DNA of 19,347 nt from an uncultured Moraxella sp. (GTDB lineage: Bacteria > Pseudomonadota > Gammaproteobacteria > Pseudomonadales > Moraxellaceae), in assembly GCA_937975585.1 (NCBI GenBank), contig CALJUC010000200.1:1-19347 (forward strand). Direction: 5' to 3'. Each line of letters begins with the position of its first letter. Position 1 is the first letter of the stretch. Positions 14,376 to 19,347 of this stretch are shown here, in pieces. The translations under genes were made by a program, and so were the position numbers. The notes under the pieces were generated by a model that did no database searches, was not told the origin of the DNA, and saw nothing but the letters and a program-made list of their open reading frames with translations.

Positions 14376-14407
14376 TAATACATTTTATAATATTATAAAA
14401 TGTGTTA
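14376..14407. promoter_or_regulatory. Large AT-rich palindrome upstream of the PLD-family gene
   Basis: A perfect 24-bp palindrome (ACATTTTATAAT + ATTATAAAATGT, 14380-14403) extends to 32 bp with a single mismatch. It contains TATAAT (14386-14391), so it may combine a -10 element and an operator. No T-tract follows and the stem has few GC pairs, so a dapE terminator is less likely. Confidence 0.55.
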
Positions 14408-14446
14408 GTCACAACGATAAGTAAATGTAATTAAGGGATGACATTG

Positions 14447-16441
14447 GTGCAAATACATGGCTTGATAATCAGTGGTGGCATAAACGGGGGCGTGGTCGGT
14501 GGCGGCTTGTTCCTCGATATTTTGTCACAAGACTGGTTTGATTGGTTGGCCCTTGCGAGCTGGTTATATGATGCGTGGGTTTGGTTGGGGATGGCGATAT
14601 TTTTTATCGTCACGGGTGTGATTGGTTTTGCCAATCACCGTCTACCAAGTCGTGCCAGTATCCGTATTACTCATTATATGGCGGCAGACTTGGGCGATAA
14701 CAATCATATATCCCGACTATTGCGCCAATTCTCGCATCACCATGACAATCCAAACGATAGCTCTATTACCAATCCCCTTGACCCAACTGGTGAACAATCA
14801 CTGAGCCAAGCTGCGATTGAGCGAGAGGATAAACGCGGTCTTTCTGGGATTTACCCGATTGATAACGGCAGTGATGCGCTAAGCGTGCGCTTGTTGCTAG
14901 CCCAATTGGCTGAGGTTAGCTTAGACTTACAATATTATATGTGGCACGATGACGCCTCGGGTCGCCTACTATTTAATGAAGTGAAAAATGCCGCAGAGCG
15001 TGGGGTGCGCGTGCGCTTACTGTTGGATGATAACAACACGGCCGGAATGGACGCAGTACTTCAAACCTTAAATCGTCATCCCAACATCGAAGTGCGCCTA
15101 TTCAACCCATTTATGAATCGCCGCTTTCGGCTACTCGGTTATCTGACCGCATTGAAGCGCTTGAACCGTCGGATGCACAATAAGTCATTTACAGTGGACA
15201 ACCAAATCAGTGTCTTTGGTGGGCGTAACATTGGCGATGAGTATTTTGATGTCAATGAAAAAATGAACTTTGCTGATTTGGATGTGGTTGCCATTGGCAG
15301 TGTGGTCGATGATATTTCACAAGACTTTGACCGTTATTGGAATTGTGATGCCAGTTTTCCATTTGAGATGATTGTCACTCGCCAGCACTTACCTGTGGAC
15401 TTGTCACAAGTCAATCACAAAGAATACGCCACGGTGGCTCAATTTTATCAAGAACAAATATCACAATGTTATTTTTTGGACAACCTTGAGCAAGGGTTAT
15501 TGGATTTTACTTGGGTGCCGGTCACCTTTGTCAGTGATCCACCGACCAAGGCACTGCCCGAGATATTATTGGAGCAATATCCACCGCCTGATACTGTTGT
15601 CAATGACCGATTGGGCGATGTACCCGGCAATGATGAGTCAGCCAATTTGATTCACCAAATTGCGGATACCTTACTATCACCCAAGCACAGCTTGACCATT
15701 GTATCGCCCTACTTTGTGCCATCCGGTGAATGGGCGCAGCGCTTTGTCGAGTTGGCACAGCGTGGCATCACGCTCAACATTTTAACCAATTCCTTGACCG
15801 CCAATGACGTGCTCGCGGTACATGCTGGCTATATGCGCTATCGAACCACCTTGCTGCAAGGCAACGTCAATCTATTTGAACTCAAATCCAAACGGTCACT
15901 CCGTCATACCGCACTGGGTATGGGCTCGGGTTCTAGCCTAGGCTCACAATTCGGGTCAAATTTACCAGCGACGGCAGATGCAAATACAGGCTCGGATGAG
16001 TCTCGGTCAACGACATCAAGACCATTAAAACCCGTATCGCGTCATCGCCATAGAAGACCAAGCCGTCACTATCGACGTCAGCACCGCGATCGCCATCGTT
16101 GGATTAATCGCAGCACGGCAAGCTTGCACGCCAAGACGTTTTCGGTCGATGGGGAAAAGTTATTTATCGGCTCGTTTAATTTTGACCCACGTTCGGCTGC
16201 GCTCAATACCGAGATGGGCGCGATTATTCACAGCCCAACCCTTGCCCGTGAATTGGATGATATGATTGATAGATGGAAGAATGAATTATCGTATGTGGTG
16301 TCAATAAACGATGATAAATTGCAATGGGTAGATAATAGCGCTAACCCCGCTGCTGTGTTTCAAGATGAGCCAGACAGCAGGTTTCACCAACGCTTGTTGG
16401 TGTGGTTGCTGGGTCGATTGCCCATTGAGGATTTTTTATAG
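14447..16441 (+). CDS. Phospholipase D-superfamily protein, cardiolipin synthase (ClsC-like)
   Basis: A 664-residue membrane-anchored protein with two HKD motifs: H244-x-K246-x4-D251 in RMHNKSFTVDNQISVFGGRNIGDEYF and H561-x-K563-x4-D568 in SLHAKTFSVDGEKLFIGSFNFDPRSAALNTEMG. Both are intact. This pattern is nearest to ClsC (YmdC), which makes cardiolipin from phosphatidylglycerol and phosphatidylethanolamine. The first 65 residues hold hydrophobic segments with a Gly-rich stretch. It is much longer than ClsC (about 470), partly because of a Gly/Ser then Arg/His-rich insert of about 70 residues before the second motif. Start uncertain: the frame is open from ATG 14438, but AAGGG abuts that codon; GTG 14447 or TTG 14444 is better spaced. 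It is tail to tail with the sugar dehydrogenase gene. Confidence 0.85.
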   Translation: MQIHGLIISGGINGGVVGGGLFLDILSQDWFDWLALASWLYDAWVWLGMAIFFIVTGVIGFANHRLPSRASIRITHYMAADLGDNNHISRLLRQFSHHHDNPNDSSITNPLDPTGEQSLSQAAIEREDKRGLSGIYPIDNGSDALSVRLLLAQLAEVSLDLQYYMWHDDASGRLLFNEVKNAAERGVRVRLLLDDNNTAGMDAVLQTLNRHPNIEVRLFNPFMNRRFRLLGYLTALKRLNRRMHNKSFTVDNQISVFGGRNIGDEYFDVNEKMNFADLDVVAIGSVVDDISQDFDRYWNCDASFPFEMIVTRQHLPVDLSQVNHKEYATVAQFYQEQISQCYFLDNLEQGLLDFTWVPVTFVSDPPTKALPEILLEQYPPPDTVVNDRLGDVPGNDESANLIHQIADTLLSPKHSLTIVSPYFVPSGEWAQRFVELAQRGITLNILTNSLTANDVLAVHAGYMRYRTTLLQGNVNLFELKSKRSLRHTALGMGSGSSLGSQFGSNLPATADANTGSDESRSTTSRPLKPVSRHRHRRPSRHYRRQHRDRHRWINRSTASLHAKTFSVDGEKLFIGSFNFDPRSAALNTEMGAIIHSPTLARELDDMIDRWKNELSYVVSINDDKLQWVDNSANPAAVFQDEPDSRFHQRLLVWLLGRLPIEDFL

Positions 16442-16462
16442 CACTACGTGACTTTGATTTGG

Positions 16463-17698
16463 CTATTTTGGTTGTAGCTTTGGCTGTAACTTGAGTAAAC
16501 GCGCATTGGCGCCGTCTTCAAGCAGATACACTTGGCCATCATAGACTTTGACATAGCGAATACGCTGACCCATATCATAACGATACAGTTCCTTGGCTGA
16601 CTGACCTTGATTGGCGCTATCCAAATCCACGACCACCAAGGCTTGCGAATTAAGGCCACTTAATAACGCCTTATCTTGCCATTGTGGAAAGTCATTATGC
16701 TGTGCACCTTTATCATAAATCGCCAATGCCGAGGGTGAAATCACCGGTGTCCAACTAACCTTTGGTGCGGTAAACTCAGGTCGCGTATTGTGATCCGGAA
16801 TCACCGAACCGTCATAGTTATCACCATTCGACACGATTGGCCAACCATAATTCTGCCCTTTTTCGATGATATTTAGCTCATCACCACCTTTTGGCCCCAT
16901 TTCGTGTTGCCAAAAAGTGCCCTGTTTATCAAAGACCATGCCATACGTATTACGATGGCCAATTGACCAAAACTGCGCAGCAATGTTGTCTTTGCCATAT
17001 TTAGCCACAAAGGGGTTGTCAGATGGGATACTACCATCAAGATTGAGCCGAATGATTTTTCCCAAATTACCGCTCATGTCTTGGGCGGGGATGAATTTTT
17101 GGCGGTCGCCTGAACTGATAAACAGGTATTTTTTATCGGGTGAAATCAGCAGCTTATGCGAAAAATGCCCTTGACCAGTGACCTTGGGCGTTTGCGTCCA
17201 AATGGTACGAATATTCACTAAACTTGGCAATTGGCTATCTAGGTCTTTAATCGTGGCTTTAATGACTTTTGCACCAGCGGTAACATTGTCACCGGCCTCG
17301 GCATAGCTCAGATAAATATCATAGGATGTGGCAAAATCCGGTGCCAGTATCACATCACCCAGTCCGCCCTGCCCACCATAAGCCACAGCCGGCACGCCAC
17401 TAATGGTTCGCTTCTCGCCCGTTTCATCGATTAATAGTAACTTACCGGACTTTTGCGTGACCAAAAACTGTCTTGGCTTGTTAGCTTGGGCAATCACGGT
17501 CATCGCCCAAGGCTCATTTAAAGTGGCAATAGTTTGAGTATCAAAGGCAGGTTTAATCGATTGGTTATTGGTGTGACTCTGTGTTTGACTCGCCCCAACT
17601 GTTATATTTTTGGCACTTTTTTCATCGGCATTGGCACAGCCTGTCACGCCCATCAATAAGCCCATCAATACTGTTACACTGCCTATAACCGGTTTCAT
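16463..17698 (-). CDS. PQQ-type aldose sugar dehydrogenase family lipoprotein (YliI/Asd-like)
   Basis: A 411-residue six-bladed beta-propeller protein of the glucose/sorbosone dehydrogenase family, related to E. coli YliI/Asd, a soluble PQQ-dependent aldose dehydrogenase. The N-terminus is a lipoprotein signal (hydrophobic core, lipobox VTGC with C21). Alanine follows the cysteine, pointing to outer-membrane anchoring on the periplasmic side. Family segments include GGQGGLGDVILAPDF, GQGHFSHKLLISPD, GNLGKIIRLNLDGSIPSDNPF, WSIGHRNTYGM, HEMGPKGGDELNIIEKGQNYGWP and GQRIRYVKV. Catalytic function depends on PQQ supply, not visible here. The start has GGGAG six bases upstream. iscX lies 49 bp upstream on the same strand, so co-transcription is possible. 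The C-terminus ends in a duplicated LQPK. Confidence 0.88.
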   Translation of the reverse strand: MKPVIGSVTVLMGLLMGVTGCANADEKSAKNITVGASQTQSHTNNQSIKPAFDTQTIATLNEPWAMTVIAQANKPRQFLVTQKSGKLLLIDETGEKRTISGVPAVAYGGQGGLGDVILAPDFATSYDIYLSYAEAGDNVTAGAKVIKATIKDLDSQLPSLVNIRTIWTQTPKVTGQGHFSHKLLISPDKKYLFISSGDRQKFIPAQDMSGNLGKIIRLNLDGSIPSDNPFVAKYGKDNIAAQFWSIGHRNTYGMVFDKQGTFWQHEMGPKGGDELNIIEKGQNYGWPIVSNGDNYDGSVIPDHNTRPEFTAPKVSWTPVISPSALAIYDKGAQHNDFPQWQDKALLSGLNSQALVVVDLDSANQGQSAKELYRYDMGQRIRYVKVYDGQVYLLEDGANARLLKLQPKLQPK

Positions 17699-17747
17699 CT
17701 ATCGCTCCCATGATTGATACTTTAAACGTCCTAATTTTGGTTACTTA

Positions 17748-17948
17748 TCAATCCATTTCATCAAGCCACGCCATTTGGATGGCTTCTAAGATTTTTTCGT
17801 TTGATTTTTCTGGGTCATCGGCAAAGTCTTCAAGCTCAGTGACATAACGATGTAAGTCGGTAAAACGGATATATTGCACATCGACGTCTGGGTGTTTTTC
17901 GGCTAATTCAATTGCGATATCTAGGGTATCATTCCACTTTAATGCCAT
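17748..17948 (-). CDS. iscX: Fe-S cluster assembly accessory protein IscX
   Basis: A 66-residue acidic protein matching IscX (YfhJ) almost end to end: MALKWNDT, RFTDLHRYVTELEDFADDP, SNEKILEAIQMAWLDEMD. In E. coli it binds the cysteine desulfurase IscS and iron and modulates cluster assembly. The conserved acidic patch and the C-terminal WLDE are intact. AAGGAGA (17954-17960) precedes the ATG by five bases. In E. coli iscX is the last gene of the isc operon after fdx. Here its neighbours are a thioesterase-like gene upstream and a sugar dehydrogenase downstream, with no other isc gene in the window. Confidence 0.95.
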   Translation of the reverse strand: MALKWNDTLDIAIELAEKHPDVDVQYIRFTDLHRYVTELEDFADDPEKSNEKILEAIQMAWLDEMD

Positions 17949-18004
17949 GATGTTCTCCTTGAAGGTATGATTGATAAAGGATGGTTTTGTGCCATTCTAG
18001 CATG

Positions 18005-18511
18005 TTATCCAATGGGCTCTAAGTTTTTTATCTCGGCCAAATTGGCTTGCCAACTGGTGATAACCGGATGGCTTTGTTCGGGTTTATCAGCGATGGTATT
18101 CGTGGCTAATACTTGGCTACCGAGCATCACCACAAACTTGGTCAATGCCACAGCAATGACCTTCCCTTTGACCAAAAATTCATGACGAAAATAAAAATAC
18201 TTGGCATCCCAACCCAATAATTGACTACGCGCCGTCACTTTGTCAAATAACCGACCTTGCTGTAGATAGGTCATTTGCTGTGATGAGATAATCCATTTGG
18301 CGTTAGGTGTGGGATTTTGCTGCACAAACCATTGCTCGATGTTCAGCTCAATAAAACTCAAGTAGCGATAGTTAGGCACATGGTCACGAAAGCCCATATC
18401 GTGCGGCAGTATGCGATATTGACGGGTAATCGCATCGGTAACTTTTGGCTTGGTATCGTGGTGGTCTTTTAGCCAAAGGGTTAATAATAAATAGCGAAAT
18501 AACAAATTCAT
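18005..18511 (-). CDS. Hot-dog fold thioesterase-like protein
   Basis: A 168-residue protein that fits the acyl-CoA thioesterase / 4-hydroxybenzoyl-CoA thioesterase hot-dog family. The segment ITRQYRILPHDMGFRDHVPNYRYLSFIELNIEQWF has the layout of the N-terminal strand plus central helix. In relatives it reads R-x-lxxDxDxxxHxNNxxYL; here the usual acid and asparagine positions are partly changed. The later strands (KVTARSQLLGWDAKYFYFRHEFLVKGKVIAVALTKFVVM) match the sheet that follows. Substrate unknown; thioester hydrolysis is inferred. A GAGA sequence lies six bases before ATG 18511. It is downstream of the pntB terminator and 56 bp upstream of iscX, so it may head a three-gene transcript with iscX and the sugar dehydrogenase gene. 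Confidence 0.72.
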   Translation of the reverse strand: MNLLFRYLLLTLWLKDHHDTKPKVTDAITRQYRILPHDMGFRDHVPNYRYLSFIELNIEQWFVQQNPTPNAKWIISSQQMTYLQQGRLFDKVTARSQLLGWDAKYFYFRHEFLVKGKVIAVALTKFVVMLGSQVLATNTIADKPEQSHPVITSWQANLAEIKNLEPIG

Positions 18512-18574
18512 AGCTGTCTCTTCGTCCTGATATTTTTAATATTTTTTGTGGTGCTGTTTAAGCATATACGCAAT

Positions 18575-18607
18575 AAAAAACCCTGACAACAGGTGACAGG
18601 GTTTTTT
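18575..18607 (-). terminator. Intrinsic terminator of the pnt operon
   Basis: AAAAAACCCTG (18575-18585) pairs with CAGGGTTTTTT (18597-18607) around an 11-nt loop, 25 bp after the pntB stop. On the minus strand the stem ends in a U-tract. Confidence 0.85.
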
Positions 18608-18631
18608 GTGTTGATAAATAATAGGGGCAGC

Positions 18632-19329
18632 TTAGTGGCCGGTGCCGTTTAGATGGCGAATCATATCTTCAACCACTTTTTTGGCATCACCGAAAATCAT
18701 CATGGTTTTGTCCATGTAGAACAAGCTGTTGTCAAGACCGGCATAACCTGTGCTCATTGAGCGTTTGATAACCATAATGGTTTGCGCTTTCGCCGCTTCT
18801 AAGATTGGCATACCAAAGATTGGTGAGTTCGGGTCGTCTTTGGCCGCTGGGTTAACCACGTCGTTTGCACCGATAATTAGTACCACATCCGTACCGGCAA
18901 AGTCAGAGTTAATCTCATCCATCTCTAAGATATCATCATACGGTACGTCCGCTTCTGCAAGCAATACGTTCATATGACCTGGCATACGACCTGCGACTGG
19001 GTGAATCGCAAAACGCACGTCCACGCCTTCTTCTTTTAGCATCTCGTACAGTTCTTTCACCGCGTTTTGCGCACGGCCTTGCGCCATACCATAACCCGGT
19101 ACGATGACCACACTGCTTGAGTTTTCCATCATAAAGGCCGCATCTTCTGGTGAGCCAGTACGATAGGTTTTTGGTGTATTGTCTTCTTCACCGGCTGTGC
19201 TGCTACCTGTGGCCACACCACCGAATAGGACATTCAGTAATGAACGGTTCATGGCTTTACACATGATGTAAGATAAGATCGCACCTGATGAACCGACCAA
19301 TGAGCCTGCGATGATGAGCATGCTGTTGC
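18632..19329 (-). CDS. pntB: NAD(P) transhydrogenase subunit beta, C-terminal part; 5' end cut by contig end
   Basis: PntB with PntA couples proton entry across the inner membrane to hydride transfer from NADH to NADP+, supplying NADPH. About 232 C-terminal residues are visible, half of the usual 460. They begin in the last membrane helices (SMLIIAGSLVGSSGAILSYIMCKAMNRS), then a linker and the NADP(H)-binding domain III: VPGYGMAQGRAQ, HPVAGRMPGHMNVLLAEADVPYD, EMDEINSDFAGTDVVLIIGANDVVNPAA, KRSMSTGYAGLDN and the final FGDAKK. The ATG at 19321 is internal; the frame runs on through Asn and Ser codons to 19325. The next codon is broken by adapter sequence starting at 19330: TGC (Cys) where relatives suggest glycine. 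Confidence 0.97.
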
Positions 19330-19347
19330 AGATCGGAAGAGCACACG
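19330..19347 (+). other. Illumina TruSeq adapter remnant at contig end (artefact)
   Basis: The last 18 bases, AGATCGGAAGAGCACACG, are identical to the start of the standard Illumina TruSeq read 1 3' adapter. PntB homology breaks exactly where this string begins. It is not genomic sequence. Confidence 0.96.

Noticed and set aside
14380..14403. Intrinsic terminator for dapE
   Set aside because: The stem is almost all A-T and no run of Ts follows; an operator or other structure fits better, although termination is not excluded.
16029..16120. Separate small gene in the +1 frame within the PLD gene
   Set aside because: No start codon with a ribosome site and it is overlapped by an intact frame; kept only as an alternative explanation of the insert.
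17967..18185. Plus-strand frame of 72 codons
   Set aside because: Antisense to the 3' end of the thioesterase-like gene; cysteine/tryptophan-rich composition and no ribosome site.
1..19347. tRNA genes, CRISPR arrays, insertion sequences, toxin-antitoxin pairs or defence genes
   Set aside because: None could be supported; all long frames are accounted for by chromosomal genes, and no repeat-spacer pattern or transposase motif was seen.

Overview
The window is a stretch of ordinary bacterial chromosome, densely coded, and most likely from a gammaproteobacterium of the Moraxellaceae (Moraxella/Faucicola/Psychrobacter type). That placement is inferred from how the recognised proteins read (LpxB, SlyX, Uup, RlmJ, ArgO/ArgP, DapE, IscX, PntB) and from the moderate GC content; no rRNA or tRNA is present to settle it. 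There is no mobile element, CRISPR array or phage gene. It is a contig end: the last 18 bases (19330-19347) are Illumina adapter sequence, not genome.

Layout, left to right. 1-905: 3' part of purD (+), closed by an intrinsic terminator. 993-2438: an ABC1/AarF/UbiB-like kinase (+). 2527-3120: a glutathione S-transferase-like protein (+), tail to tail with lpxB (3152-4432, -). A 267-bp divergent region carries a good promoter and a dyad upstream of a class I DAHP synthase gene (4700-5797, +). Then a bidirectional terminator, slyX (5875-6108, -), divergent uup (6259-8220, +), a second bidirectional terminator, pssA (8290-9192, -) and rlmJ (9320-10219, -). On the plus strand follow a GFA-family zinc protein (10333-10761) and a PHD/EGLN-like 2-oxoglutarate dioxygenase (10785-11402), probably co-transcribed. 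Next is a lysine/arginine block: argO-type exporter (11463-12062, -), divergent argP/lysG-type LysR regulator (12182-13096, +) and dapE (13117-14340, +) only 20 bp behind the regulator. A phospholipase D/cardiolipin synthase-family gene (14447-16441, +) follows a large perfect palindrome. The minus strand then carries, in transcription order, truncated pntB (18632-19329, own terminator), a hot-dog thioesterase-like gene (18005-18511), iscX (17748-17948) and a lipoprotein PQQ-type sugar dehydrogenase (16463-17698).

Functionally these are housekeeping genes: purine synthesis, lipid A and phospholipid synthesis (lpxB, pssA, the PLD protein), aromatic and lysine amino-acid synthesis, rRNA methylation, Fe-S assembly and NAD(P) transhydrogenation. 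I found no wholly new multi-gene system. The best leads are the dioxygenase that keeps the oxygen-sensor prolyl hydroxylase signature, the lysine export/regulation/synthesis block with a dyad in its promoter region, an Arg/His-rich insert beside the catalytic motif of the PLD protein, three strong palindromes or dyads in promoter regions, and the adapter tail. No gene-free stretch exceeds 300 bp.
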